A DNA stretch of 64,000 nucleotides, taken from contig NZ_AUBZ01000023.1 in the NCBI RefSeq assembly GCF_000429505.1, positions 16,678-80,677 of the forward strand, in the 5' to 3' direction. Position numbers and translations under genes: made by a program. The DNA comes from Aliagarivorans taiwanensis DSM 22990 (lineage in GTDB: Bacteria; Pseudomonadota; Gammaproteobacteria; Enterobacterales; Celerinatantimonadaceae). The notes beneath the pieces are model-generated. The model was not told where the DNA came from and ran no database searches. It saw only the letters and a program-made list of their open reading frames with translations. Every line of letters starts with the position of its first letter. Position 1 is the stretch's first letter. Shown here in pieces: positions 1 to 8,653 of the stretch.

Positions 1-458
1 TGGGTCCAGTAGTAGTGCTCGTAGACCGGGCCATAGGCGAGAACCTCGTCGCCAACGGTCAGACCTTCGGTAAACCCGGGTACAAAGATCCCCTCCGAGG
101 TTAGTGGGTTACCATCGCCCAACTCATCTTGCATAAAAAAGCCAACCAGCAGATCGCGCCCTAGGCTACTTTGCTGAATAGCGGTCACCACGCCCTTCAC
201 CACAAAACGCTCATCCGATTCAAACTGCTTAGCCGGAGGATTGGTGAAAGGAGAGAAGCGCCCCTCACCTTGTAGCTGCATGATCGTAGCGCTGATTGCA
301 TCATCCGGAATGCCTAGCGCATCGACGGAAACCAGCTCGTGTTGAGCAGTCGCGCCAGCGGAGCGCGGCTCTAAAATAGCGTCTGAAGAAACAACGTCAG
401 CAACGCCCGGAAGCGATAACTGAAAAAGAATGAGCGAAGATAAGATTTTATTTTTCAT
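1..458 (-). CDS. Extracellular nuclease, ExeM/NucH-like, N-terminal part (runs off left edge)
   Basis: Only the first ~152 residues are present; the gene continues beyond the left edge. ATG at 458 is preceded by GGAG. Residues 1-20 are a typical signal peptide (basic start, hydrophobic core ending near GVADV). Residues ~55-150 carry the pattern IMQLQGEGRFSP, then VVKGVVTAIQ, GFFMQDELGDGNP, TSEGIFV and VGDEVLAYGPVYE. This is the OB-fold-like N-terminal module found in ExeM/NucH-type exported nucleases of Shewanella and Vibrio, where it precedes an endonuclease/exonuclease/phosphatase domain. That catalytic domain is outside the window, so nuclease activity is inferred from the N-terminal module only. 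The family degrades extracellular DNA for nutrients or biofilm turnover. Confidence 0.72.
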   Translation of the reverse strand, partial: MKNKILSSLILFQLSLPGVADVVSSDAILEPRSAGATAQHELVSVDALGIPDDAISATIMQLQGEGRFSPFTNPPAKQFESDERFVVKGVVTAIQQSSLGRDLLVGFFMQDELGDGNPLTSEGIFVPGFTEGLTVGDEVLAYGPVYEHYYWT

Positions 459-754
459 ACAGCTCCATTGAAATATCTATCTACCAAAACCCGATTAACC
501 ACCCGACAGCGGGGGATGACTGCCGTGAAGTATATGAGGTGAAAACGACGAGACGACAGAGGTCAAAGGCAGCCGTAGACAAAGGGCCGAGGGAGCTAGT
601 GTAAGCCACTCGCTGTTAGCCCTAGTGAACTGCTTTAACATCAACGCCTTAGCTTTTCGGTCGCCAATATAGTTGACAATAAACTCAGTGTATACCGGAA
701 CTTTTGTGTCACAGGGACAAGTGAGCACTCGCTTGGCCTGCACCCGCTCCCCGC

Positions 755-1663
755 CTAAAAACTGGGGTTCAGAAAAGGATTAGCGCGCAATCGCTCAACC
801 GCCAAGTCGATAAAGGCGCGGATCTTGGCGCTAGTTTTGCGCCCTTCAAGATGAATCACATGGATCGGCAGTACGGCTTCTTCGTACTCGCTTAACACGC
901 TTATCAGGCTGCCCTTTGCCAGCTCCTCAGCAACTTGATAGGACATAAGACGGGTGATCCCAAACCCCTGCACCGCGGCATTTAAGGCCACGGCATTTTG
1001 GTTGCAACGTAGCTGTGGCTTGAGGGTAATCGCTTGCTTCTTCCCTTTGCCCGCGAACTGCCAAACATTGCTGGTCTCAGAGTTAATCGGAAAGATTATC
1101 CGATGCGCTGCCAGCTGCTCCGGGCTGGTCGGCACCCCATACTTGGCAAAGTAGTCAGGTGAGCCACAGATCATCCGCCGCACCTGCCCCACCTGGCTGG
1201 CATACAGGCCGGAGTCTTTGAGGTGGCCGATGCGCACCGCCACATCGATCTGCTCCTCCAGCATGCTGGTCAGGCGGTCGTAGAACAGCGCTTCTACCCT
1301 GACCTCTTGGTGCTGCTCCAGATATTCGCTGACTAGCGGCGTCACATACTTTTGGCCAAACAGTACAGGGGCTGTGACGGTGAGCTTGCCTTTTGGCTGG
1401 CTGTACACCCCAGAGACCGCGGCTTCGGCCTCTTCCAGCGCCTCCAAGATCTGCTTGCTGTCTTGCAAAAAGCGCGTACCCGGCTCGGTTAGCCGCACCA
1501 ACCGGGTGGTGCGGTTAAACAGCTTCACACCAAGGCGCGATTCAAGATCGGCGATACAACGGGTGACCTTCGGTGAGGTCATACTTAGCTGGTGCGCGGC
1601 ATTAACGAAGCTTTGCTGCCGAGCGACTTCCACAAATACCCGCATGGTTTCCAACTTGTCCAT
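755..1663 (-). CDS. LysR-family transcriptional regulator (CrgA-like clade)
   Basis: 302 aa, the usual LysR length. The N-terminal winged helix-turn-helix (residues ~1-60: METMRVFVEVA-like start, then MTSPKVTRCIADLESRLGVK, then LFNRTTR) is followed by a substrate-binding-like effector domain (~90-295). The ATG at 1663 has a strong Shine-Dalgarno (AAGGAGGAG). It is transcribed divergently from the DUF1348-GST-reductase cluster starting at 1832, the standard layout for a LysR regulator and its target. Its effector cannot be read from sequence. Clade members often respond to aromatic or electrophilic compounds, which would fit a neighbouring GST and flavin/iron-sulfur reductase, but this is inference. 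Confidence 0.9.
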   Translation of the reverse strand: MDKLETMRVFVEVARQQSFVNAAHQLSMTSPKVTRCIADLESRLGVKLFNRTTRLVRLTEPGTRFLQDSKQILEALEEAEAAVSGVYSQPKGKLTVTAPVLFGQKYVTPLVSEYLEQHQEVRVEALFYDRLTSMLEEQIDVAVRIGHLKDSGLYASQVGQVRRMICGSPDYFAKYGVPTSPEQLAAHRIIFPINSETSNVWQFAGKGKKQAITLKPQLRCNQNAVALNAAVQGFGITRLMSYQVAEELAKGSLISVLSEYEEAVLPIHVIHLEGRKTSAKIRAFIDLAVERLRANPFLNPSF

Positions 1664-1831
1664 AGGACTCCTCCTTGAGTCGCTGCGTTTGTTACAGCCG
1701 CTTTACTACAAGCTCTTTGTTACAAGCTCTTTATTGCAGATAGTGAAATTATATCTTTCAATAATAGCCAATTATTTCAACAAAACGGCTCGCTATAGTT
1801 TCCTCAGACTTTCAATTAAGGAACTACAACG
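1664..1831. promoter_or_regulatory. Divergent promoter region between LysR gene and redox cluster
   Basis: This 168-bp gap must hold both promoters. It contains an interrupted palindrome TGAAA-N7-TTTCA at 1744-1760 in AT-rich DNA, a plausible LysR site. It also holds a direct repeat, TACAAGCTCTTT at 1707-1718 and again at 1720-1731. Binding by the 755-1663 product is inferred from layout only. Confidence 0.45.
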
Positions 1832-2296
1832 ATGTCCAGACCACCGCTCCCGCCCTTTGATAAGGCCTCAGCAAGAGCCAAGATCCGCCTCGCCGAAGAT
1901 GCCTGGAACAGCCGCGATCCACAGAGGGTTGCCCAGGCTTACACCGAGGATTGCCCATGGCGTAACCGCGCCGAGTTCGTTACAGGCCGTGCCCAGATCA
2001 AAGCCCTGCTTAAGCGCAAGTGGACCCGCGAACTGGAGTATCGACTGATTAAGGAGCTGTGGGCATACACCGACAATCGCATTGCGGTGCGCTTTGCCTA
2101 TGAGTTTCGCGACGATTCCGGCCAGTGGTTTCGTGCCTACGGTAACGAGAACTGGGAGTTTGCCACCGATGGGCTGATGCAACGCCGCATCGCCAGCATT
2201 AACGAGCACCCGATTAGCGAAAGCGAACGCAAGTTCCACTGGCCTCTGGGCCGTCGCCCCGATGAGCATCCTGGGCTCAGCGAGCTAAACCTGTAA
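1832..2296 (+). CDS. NTF2-like protein, DUF1348 family
   Basis: 154 aa, full length for DUF1348 (a SnoaL/NTF2-like alpha+beta barrel). Recognisable stretches are RPPLPPF near the start, [58 protein letters not shown] and YGNENWEF. The ATG at 1832 has AAGGAA upstream. It is the first gene of a same-strand cluster with a glutathione S-transferase (33 bp downstream) and a multidomain flavin reductase. No biochemical function is established for DUF1348; members are often annotated as nuclear transport factor 2 family. A small-molecule-binding or isomerase-like role is possible but unproven. Confidence 0.88.
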   Translation: MSRPPLPPFDKASARAKIRLAEDAWNSRDPQRVAQAYTEDCPWRNRAEFVTGRAQIKALLKRKWTRELEYRLIKELWAYTDNRIAVRFAYEFRDDSGQWFRAYGNENWEFATDGLMQRRIASINEHPISESERKFHWPLGRRPDEHPGLSELNL

Positions 2297-2328
2297 ACCC
2301 ACCCTGTGTACTGAGTAAGGAGACCACC

Positions 2329-2982
2329 ATGAATCCACATTTTCCCACACACCACACACCGATCGTGCTGTATCGCAACCCACTCTCCGGCCACTGCCAC
2401 CGGGTCGAGCTAATGCTGGCGCTGCTGGATCTGCCCTATCAAAGCGTTGATTTGGATATGGCCAATGGCGAACACAAGGGCAGCGAGTACCTGCGCAAAA
2501 ACCCCTTTGGTCAGGTGCCCGCGATTGATGATAACGGCACCATCCTTGCCGACTCCAACGCGATTATCTGCTATTTGGCGGCGCAATATGGCGATGGCCA
2601 TCCGTGGATGCCGAGCGCGCCGAAATACGCCGCCGAGGTGCAACGTTGGCTATCAGTGGCGGCCGGAGAGATAGCTAGTGGCCCCTGCGCGGCACGTTTG
2701 GTTACAGTATTTGGCGCTGGGCTCGACCACCCACTCGCCATCAAAAAAGCCCACGCGCTGTTTGCGATTCTCGAACCGCTGCTAGCACAGCAAGACTATT
2801 TAGTGGGCAATGCCATCACCCTTGCCGATGTGGCGGGCTATAGCTATATCGCCCACGCCCCCGAAGGCGGAGTAAGCCTGGAGCCCTACCCGGCCATTCG
2901 CGCCTGGCTGGCGCGTATCGAAGCGCAGCCGCGCTTTGTGGGAATGCAGCGCTCACCGCTTCCCGAAGCGACAGCCAGCTAG
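2329..2982 (+). CDS. Glutathione S-transferase family protein
   Basis: 217 aa, normal GST size. The N-terminal thioredoxin-fold domain (residues ~12-90) has LYRNPLSGHCHRVELML with a serine in the usual activating position, NPFGQVPAIDD (cis-proline loop) and LADSNAIICYLA, the glutathione gamma-glutamyl-binding Ser motif. The C-terminal helical domain (~100-210) has ITLADVAGYSYI, the GST N-capping motif. The ATG at 2329 follows TAAGGAG. It sits between the DUF1348 gene and the fused reductase, presumably in one operon controlled by the divergent LysR. Likely cytoplasmic conjugation or reduction of an electrophile; substrate unknown. Confidence 0.92.
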   Translation: MNPHFPTHHTPIVLYRNPLSGHCHRVELMLALLDLPYQSVDLDMANGEHKGSEYLRKNPFGQVPAIDDNGTILADSNAIICYLAAQYGDGHPWMPSAPKYAAEVQRWLSVAAGEIASGPCAARLVTVFGAGLDHPLAIKKAHALFAILEPLLAQQDYLVGNAITLADVAGYSYIAHAPEGGVSLEPYPAIRAWLARIEAQPRFVGMQRSPLPEATAS

Positions 2983-2997
2983 CCAAGAGGCCCTGTG

Positions 2998-5079
2998 ATG
3001 ATAAGACAGCAACGCTTTCATGCCGCAGAGATTGCCATTCAGCAGCGCGATGGGCTTAGCGAGGCCGATGCTGAGCGCCGGGCCAGTTTTATCCGCCCGG
3101 CAATGCCCGAGCAGCACCGCCAGTTCTTTGAAAGCTTGCCGTTTGTCATCCTCGGCCTTGCCGACCGGCAGGGCTACCCTTGGGCGCTGCCGCACTTTGC
3201 TCAAAACCTGGGTGAATTTGTGGGTCAACACGCGGGCCAATCACCCAGTGCTCAGCCCAGCCTTGGCCAAGCGCCGTTTATCGAATCGCCCAGCGCCACC
3301 TCCTTACAGCTGGCAGGTGCGCTTCCGCTGGTCCAGCAGCTCGCGCTAGATACCCGCCCCAACGCCAAAGTGGGGCTACTGGGTATCGAGCTGTCCACAC
3401 GGCGGCGCAATCGTATGAACGGCCGGATCCAGGCTGCAAACACCAAGGGTTTTAGCATCACGGTCGAGCAAAGCTTTGGTAACTGCCCCCAGTACATTCA
3501 AACCCGCGCGCTTCGCTGGGTGAAGGCCACGCCAGCATCCCTCGATGCGATACCGATGGTAGTAAAGGACAAGCTCAGCGCCGAGCTTGTCCAGCATATC
3601 GAGGCAGCGGATAGCTTCTATATCGCCTCGCGCAGTGCGCAACTTGATGATTCATCCCACGAACTCCCCCAAAACGGTATCGATGCCTCCCACCGCGGCG
3701 GCAAGCCCGGCTTTGTTAAGGTTGAGGGCTGCACCCTGTCGTTTCCCGATTTCAGTGGTAACCGCTTCTTCAACACCCTTGGCAATATCGAGGCAGACGG
3801 GCGGGTTGGCCTGCTGTTTCCCGACTTTATCAGCGGCGATATGCTGCTGCTCTCGGGCCGCGCTCATATCAATTGGGACAAGCAGGCCATCGCGGCGTTT
3901 GCTGGCGCAGAGCGGATCGTCGAAGTGAGTATCGAGCGCCAACTGTTACTGCGCGATTATCTGCCACTGCGCGGTAAGCTCGATGAGCTCTCTCCTGCCC
4001 TACACGAAACGGGGAGCGGGCAACCTACCGCTGAGCAAGCCTTCACACCATTTACGCTGATCGATAAACAAATTGAGAGCCGCCATATCAGCTCGTTCTA
4101 TCTAGCTCCGCAAGACAAGCTCAGCCGCCTTGAGCCCTTCAAACCCGGTCAGTCGATAGCCCTTAAGCTTAAGGTTGCCGGACATGCTCAAGCGCTGGTG
4201 CGCAACTATAGCCTGTCGCAGCCCGCCAATGGCGAATACTACCGAATCAGCGTAAAGCGCGAGGACAGCGGCGCAGTGTCTCAAGCCTTGCACGATCAGC
4301 TCTGCCTTGGCGATAGCGTGCAACTTGCTCGGCCAAGTGGACAGTTTTACTTGGCCGACTCAAACAGGCCAGCGGTATTAATTTCCGGTGGAGTGGGCGT
4401 AACCCCGATGATGGCCATGCTAGAGCAGCGCGCCCTTGATGCCGCCGCTGGCTTATCGGTGGCGCCACTGTGGTTTATCCATGCCTCACGCGATAGCAGC
4501 GAGCTCCCCTTCGCTAAGCCCCTGCGCGAGCTTAGCCAACAGCACGCTTGGCTTAATTTGCATATCGCGCTCTCGCGCCCGCTTCCCCAAGACAGGCTCG
4601 GGATAGACTTCGACAGCCAAGGCCGCCTAAGCGCGGACACCCTTAAGCCCCTGCTACCGAGAGGCGAGCAGGACTACTACCTATGTGGCTCGCTGGCGTT
4701 TATGCGCAGCCTATACCAAGACCTGCTCAAGCGAGGCATAGCCCGCCAGCGCATCCACTACGAGTTGTTTTCTGAGGGCTCGCTAGAAGAACAGGTCCCC
4801 GTTCAAACCGCCGAGCACGCTGAAGTCGAATTTGCCAAAAGCGACATAAGTGCAAGCTGGCAACCCAAGCACGGCAGCCTGCTCGATTTTGCCGAGCAAC
4901 AAGGCCTTAGCCCCGAGCACAGCTGCCGCAACGGCAACTGTGGCGCCTGCGCCTGCAAGCTGACAGCGGGAAAGGTGGTCTACCCATCACGCCTGGGGTT
5001 TAGCCCTGCTGATGGCGAGGTATTGATCTGCAGTGCACGGCCTGCGTTGGGCAGCACAAAGATCGTGATTGAAATTTGA
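2998..5079 (+). CDS. Fused PNPOx-like flavin protein / ferredoxin-NAD reductase / 2Fe-2S ferredoxin
   Basis: 693 aa from the ATG at 2998; a GTG immediately before could add one residue, but AAGAGG at 2985-2990 fits the ATG. Three modules are visible. Residues ~1-330 are a pyridoxamine-5'-phosphate-oxidase-like FMN-binding domain (RRNRMNGRI, GKPGFVKVEGCTLSFPDFSG, NRFFNTLGNIE). Residues ~345-600 are an FAD/NAD reductase (RNYSLSQP for FAD, ISGGVGVTPMMAMLEQ for NAD). The last ~85 residues are a plant-type 2Fe-2S ferredoxin (CRNGNCGACACKL plus a distal Cys in LICSARP). It probably transfers electrons from NAD(P)H through FAD and FeS to an FMN-bound substrate site. It ends the cluster, with a terminator at 5115. 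Confidence 0.88.
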   Translation: MIRQQRFHAAEIAIQQRDGLSEADAERRASFIRPAMPEQHRQFFESLPFVILGLADRQGYPWALPHFAQNLGEFVGQHAGQSPSAQPSLGQAPFIESPSATSLQLAGALPLVQQLALDTRPNAKVGLLGIELSTRRRNRMNGRIQAANTKGFSITVEQSFGNCPQYIQTRALRWVKATPASLDAIPMVVKDKLSAELVQHIEAADSFYIASRSAQLDDSSHELPQNGIDASHRGGKPGFVKVEGCTLSFPDFSGNRFFNTLGNIEADGRVGLLFPDFISGDMLLLSGRAHINWDKQAIAAFAGAERIVEVSIERQLLLRDYLPLRGKLDELSPALHETGSGQPTAEQAFTPFTLIDKQIESRHISSFYLAPQDKLSRLEPFKPGQSIALKLKVAGHAQALVRNYSLSQPANGEYYRISVKREDSGAVSQALHDQLCLGDSVQLARPSGQFYLADSNRPAVLISGGVGVTPMMAMLEQRALDAAAGLSVAPLWFIHASRDSSELPFAKPLRELSQQHAWLNLHIALSRPLPQDRLGIDFDSQGRLSADTLKPLLPRGEQDYYLCGSLAFMRSLYQDLLKRGIARQRIHYELFSEGSLEEQVPVQTAEHAEVEFAKSDISASWQPKHGSLLDFAEQQGLSPEHSCRNGNCGACACKLTAGKVVYPSRLGFSPADGEVLICSARPALGSTKIVIEI

Positions 5080-5114
5080 TCCATCAGGCAGACTATGGCG
5101 GGCATTGAAAACCC

Positions 5115-5144
5115 AAAAGCCACTCTATTGAGTGGCTTTTGTCG
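5115..5144 (+). terminator. Rho-independent terminator after the redox cluster
   Basis: A perfect 11-bp stem (AAAAGCCACTC at 5115-5125 paired with GAGTGGCTTTT at 5130-5140) encloses the 4-nt loop TATT. It lies 36 bp after the reductase stop. The A/T ends make it usable on both strands, so it may also stop the minus-strand kinase gene. Confidence 0.85.
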
Positions 5145-5182
5145 ATTCAGGACTTGTCTGTACGAGCCGCTATAAGAAATGG

Positions 5183-5890
5183 CTAGCTACAAGCTCCTTG
5201 ATAGAAACCGACAGCAAAGTGTTGAAACACTTCCTCGCCATATTTAGAGACATACTTTTTGTAATAGTCGAACACAGACTGCTCGCCTTTTTTACCAATC
5301 TCAACCGGCTTGATTCGCGAATCAATCCATACTGAGCGGCGCTCATGGAAAAGGAAGTTACCGATGTGCGGATCAGTGTGGTAGTAACCTTTCGCATACA
5401 GTTTCCCAAGCTCTTGAGACCATTTTGCGACCATTCCACGAGTGACTTCGTCATCACCCTTCGCTATCACTTCTCGGGAATCAACAGAGCCAGCCAGAAA
5501 CTCAGAACTCATTATGGCTTGTATCTTGGAAAATGGATTCAATACCACTCCCCAACCATAAGTTTTAGGGATATCGAAGCCAAGTCGTTCCAGCTTCTTC
5601 TGACTCTTAAACTCTTTGAAGGTCAGGTTGCGGAACAGTATGCGACTCTGAAGCAGCTCTTTTTTGATCCACTTGTAAGGCTTGCCCACGTAAGTAGGAG
5701 GGCTACGATGAAGCTTAACCAGTACGCTAGAGTCTCGAGAAAACAGAAAGCTGGTGTCGGAATTACCTTGTAAGGATGAGGCCAACGCAGGTCTGGTTAA
5801 CGTAAAGTCAGACGCCAATGACTCAGGGACTTTGCCAAACCATAGAACGAAGAAGCTTTTTTCTGGAGTGTTTACACGTACGAGTTTCAT
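5183..5890 (-). CDS. WaaP/Kdo-kinase-like protein
   Basis: 235 aa. Residues ~165-190 read YYHTDPHIGNFLFHERRSVW followed by IDSR. This matches the catalytic loop of lipopolysaccharide-kinase/RIO-like folds (HxDxxxxN, then an IDxx metal-binding Asp). Upstream, VLVKLHRSP and an FKEFKSQKKLERLGFDIPKTYGWG segment resemble the N-lobe of Kdo/heptose kinases. The likely role is phosphorylation of lipopolysaccharide core sugar on the inner membrane's cytoplasmic face, but no LPS biosynthesis gene is adjacent. The gene is visibly more AT-rich than its neighbours and stands alone between a terminator and a LysR gene, suggesting acquisition. Substrate uncertain. Confidence 0.68.
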   Translation of the reverse strand: MKLVRVNTPEKSFFVLWFGKVPESLASDFTLTRPALASSLQGNSDTSFLFSRDSSVLVKLHRSPPTYVGKPYKWIKKELLQSRILFRNLTFKEFKSQKKLERLGFDIPKTYGWGVVLNPFSKIQAIMSSEFLAGSVDSREVIAKGDDEVTRGMVAKWSQELGKLYAKGYYHTDPHIGNFLFHERRSVWIDSRIKPVEIGKKGEQSVFDYYKKYVSKYGEEVFQHFAVGFYQGACS

Positions 5891-6074
5891 TGCCCACCTT
5901 AGTATTCAGAGAAAAACACCGTCCGTTGGCAATCGGGGCGAACTTTAAACGATCTAGCCTTAGAAACTCAACACTTATGTCTAATTAGCTATATTTTACA
6001 AGGAACTCTGTCGGGCTGTCGCTTTAAGCAAGGACCTTTAAAAAGAGGGGAGACTAGCGATTATGGTCGACGAT

Positions 6075-7007
6075 TTAACCTGCCACTAAGCCTTCAACTT
6101 TCAATCGCTCAAGGTAATCCTCTGACACTCCTCGAACCTCATCTGCAAACTCGCGCACCATCGGTGGAGATTGGCTGCTTTGCGGTAAGAAGAAGGCAAA
6201 ATCAAACACGAAGTCGCTGGCCAGTGGCACCATCACCACATCATCGCCAATGTCGTGGCCGCTGAGAGGGTCAGAAATGGTATAGCCAAAGCCGCTGGCG
6301 ACGATGCTACAGGCCTGTTGCGAGCTGGCCGTTTCGATGGTCGGCTTGGGCTGCAATCCAGCTTGGTTGAAGATGCTAACCAGATTGCGCCCTAGCAAGG
6401 TTTGCTGGGTAAAGCAGCTTATCAGCGCTTCGTCTTGCAAGGAGTCCAGGCTTAATTCACTGCGTTTGGCCAAGCGGTGGCCTTTTGGCAGGATAACCAC
6501 CGCAGGCAAACTGGCAAAGCGTTCGGTCACGATGTCGGAATGCTGAGCGGGCAAGCGCCCAAGACCGATATGAAACTGAAAGCCCGCCAACCAACGTTGG
6601 ATGTAGCGCATTGGCTGCACATCGAAGTGGATTTTCAGTTCCGTCGAGCGCTGTGATAAGCACGCCAACGCCGGCGAGACGATCTGCCTGACCAAACGCG
6701 GAACACTGACCAAACGTAGCTGCTGATATTGGCTTTGCTTAATATCTTCAACAATATCGGGAAGTTCCTGCAAGGCGTAGAGCAGCCGCTGGGCTTCGCG
6801 GTAGAACTGCTTACCCTGCTGGGTGGGAATAAGCTGACGCTTGTCACGAAAGAACAAGGCAAATCCCAACTGCCCCTCTAGCGATGCCAACTGCCGACTC
6901 GCCGCAGACTCGCTCAGATGATGCTTGTCTGCCGCCCTGGAGAGCGAACCTAAGTCCATGATAGAAGTGAAAATTTGCAATGATTTTAGACTGGGATTAA
7001 GGGACAT
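6075..7007 (-). CDS. LysR-family transcriptional regulator (divergent from DASS transporter)
   Basis: 310 aa from the ATG at 7007; a GTG at 7013 is an alternative start two codons upstream. The helix-turn-helix is at residues ~15-40 (LGSLSRAADKHHLSESAASR), and the effector domain follows from ~90. It is divergent from the transporter at 7148 with a 140-bp gap, so it most likely regulates the transporter-lyase pair and itself. The helix-turn-helix resembles LysR proteins of dicarboxylate and tricarboxylate catabolism, but the ligand is not determinable here. Confidence 0.9.
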   Translation of the reverse strand: MSLNPSLKSLQIFTSIMDLGSLSRAADKHHLSESAASRQLASLEGQLGFALFFRDKRQLIPTQQGKQFYREAQRLLYALQELPDIVEDIKQSQYQQLRLVSVPRLVRQIVSPALACLSQRSTELKIHFDVQPMRYIQRWLAGFQFHIGLGRLPAQHSDIVTERFASLPAVVILPKGHRLAKRSELSLDSLQDEALISCFTQQTLLGRNLVSIFNQAGLQPKPTIETASSQQACSIVASGFGYTISDPLSGHDIGDDVVMVPLASDFVFDFAFFLPQSSQSPPMVREFADEVRGVSEDYLERLKVEGLVAG

Positions 7008-7147
7008 AGGCACTCGCTAAACAGCGCGCTTAAATGCGCAACGGCTGATTACTTGCATTTATTGCAAATACTACTGCGATCTATGCGATTGTTCAAAGTT
7101 ATCCTCAGGATTAACGTACGCACATCCTTAATACGTTAATTACTTTC
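7008..7147. promoter_or_regulatory. Divergent promoter region with two dyads (LysR / DASS transporter)
   Basis: An interrupted palindrome TTGCA-N5-TGCAA at 7053-7067 has the form expected of a LysR recognition site. A second inverted repeat, ATTAACGT (7110-7117) and ACGTTAAT (7133-7140) with a 15-bp spacer, lies directly before the transporter start at 7148. Either may be the regulator's site. No clear -35/-10 pair was identified. Confidence 0.5.
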
Positions 7148-8629
7148 ATGTCAGATTCCGCCACACTATCCTCGCCCGTAGCCGACACGGGCTTCGCTCC
7201 GAGCCGCCAACTGGCAGCACGGCCGCTACCTCTGGCCATCATATTATTGGTCGCCGCTATCGCCTGGCAGCTACCTGCTCCGGGCGCGCTGAGCCAAGCC
7301 GCCTTCCACACTGCGATCGTGTTTATTGCCACGATTGCTGCCATTGTGGCCAATGTGATGAGTACTGGCGCGATTGCGATTGTCGCTATGGCCGCATATT
7401 GCATTCTCCGCCCTGCCGGGGAGGCCAGTGCCGCACTGGCGGTAAACAATGCCTTGGTCAACTTCAATAACGCGCTGATCTGGCTGATTGTGATCGCCTT
7501 TATGATTGCCCACGCATTTAGCAAAACCGGACTGGGGCGGCGTATTGCGCTGTTGCTGCTCAGCCGCTTAGGTCAGTCGAGTCTGCGGGTGGCCTACTGC
7601 TTGGGTTTGGCGGATTTTCTGATTGCTCCGGCTACCCCGAGTAACACTGCACGTGCAGCGATTATCTCACCGATCTCTCACTCCTTAGCCCAGACCATTA
7701 ACGCGAAAGACCGCAAGCTTGGGCAATTCTTAATGTCTAGCTCCAGCGCCATGAACGATGCTTCCGCAGTGGCATTCCAGACCGGCTTTGCCGGCAACTT
7801 GGCACTGGTGGGCATTGCCACTACAGTTGCCGGCGTCAGCCTGAGCTTTACTCAGTGGCTGGGCTATTTGCTGGTACCTGCACTGGCCTTGCTGATGCTG
7901 CTGCCGCTGGTGTTGTATCGGGTTATCCGCCCACAAACCCAGCAAACGCCTCAGGCCCCTGCATTCGCCAAGCGTGAACTGGCCAAGATGGGGGCTACCA
8001 CGCGCAATGAATGGGTACTCATCGGCGTGTTCATTGCACTTATCGTCATGTGGGTCGGAGGCAATGCACTCGGTATCCATGCCACCGGCGCAGCGTTTAT
8101 CGGCCTGTCTGCCTTGCTGCTGTTGGGCGTGCTTAGCTGGGATGACGTCAAATCAGAGAAAGGTGCCTGGGATACCTTGGTGTGGTTTTCGGTACTGATG
8201 GGCATGGCTGAGCATCTGCGCAATCTGGGCTTTACCAGCTGGGTCGGAGATGGCGTATCAGAGGGTTTGTCTGCTCTTCTGGGCGCCTCCTCGCCAATGC
8301 TCTTGCTGCTGGCGATGATGTGCTTCTATCTGTTTACCGCCTACTTCTTTGCCTCTGCCACCGCCAAAGTCGTCGCGCTGGCCCCCGTTCTACTGGGCGC
8401 ACTCATCGGCCTACACGTCGACCCACTACTGGCCACCCTGTGCGTGGCGGGGGTAACCAATCTTGGCTGCAACCTCACCACCTATAGCCATGCGCGTAAC
8501 CCTTTGCTGATGGGCTATGGCTATCACAGTGACAGCGAGTGGATGAAGCTCGGGCTGGTTATCGCCGTCGCTGCGATGGCGATCTTTATGAGCAGCGGCC
8601 TGCTGTGGTGGCGTGCTCTGGGCTTATAG
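7148..8629 (+). CDS. DASS-family (SLC13/CitT-like) anion transporter
   Basis: 493 aa with ~12 hydrophobic segments. The family signature is clear: ATPSNTARAAIISPI at ~160-175 contains the SNT substrate/Na+-binding loop, and FASATAK at ~400 is its pseudo-symmetric partner. DASS proteins move di- or tricarboxylates across the inner membrane, by Na+ symport or by exchange with succinate (CitT/TtdT branch). The gene lies 106 bp before an exported fumarase-superfamily lyase. The context suggests import of a carboxylate produced or released in the periplasm. Its substrate cannot be set from sequence. Confidence 0.88.
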   Translation: MSDSATLSSPVADTGFAPSRQLAARPLPLAIILLVAAIAWQLPAPGALSQAAFHTAIVFIATIAAIVANVMSTGAIAIVAMAAYCILRPAGEASAALAVNNALVNFNNALIWLIVIAFMIAHAFSKTGLGRRIALLLLSRLGQSSLRVAYCLGLADFLIAPATPSNTARAAIISPISHSLAQTINAKDRKLGQFLMSSSSAMNDASAVAFQTGFAGNLALVGIATTVAGVSLSFTQWLGYLLVPALALLMLLPLVLYRVIRPQTQQTPQAPAFAKRELAKMGATTRNEWVLIGVFIALIVMWVGGNALGIHATGAAFIGLSALLLLGVLSWDDVKSEKGAWDTLVWFSVLMGMAEHLRNLGFTSWVGDGVSEGLSALLGASSPMLLLLAMMCFYLFTAYFFASATAKVVALAPVLLGALIGLHVDPLLATLCVAGVTNLGCNLTTYSHARNPLLMGYGYHSDSEWMKLGLVIAVAAMAIFMSSGLLWWRALGL

Positions 8630-8653
8630 AGCTTTACAACTTATAGCTATCTT

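Noticed and set aside
495..743. 82-aa minus-strand open frame between the nuclease and LysR genes
   Set aside because: No ribosome-binding site or recognisable domain; the ~296-bp gap is better read as non-coding. A faint resemblance of its middle to LysR C-termini is too weak to call a remnant.
1374..2048. 224-aa plus-strand frame across the LysR gene and DUF1348 start
   Set aside because: It runs antisense to the LysR gene and out of frame with DUF1348, which has clear family matches and its own ribosome-binding site.
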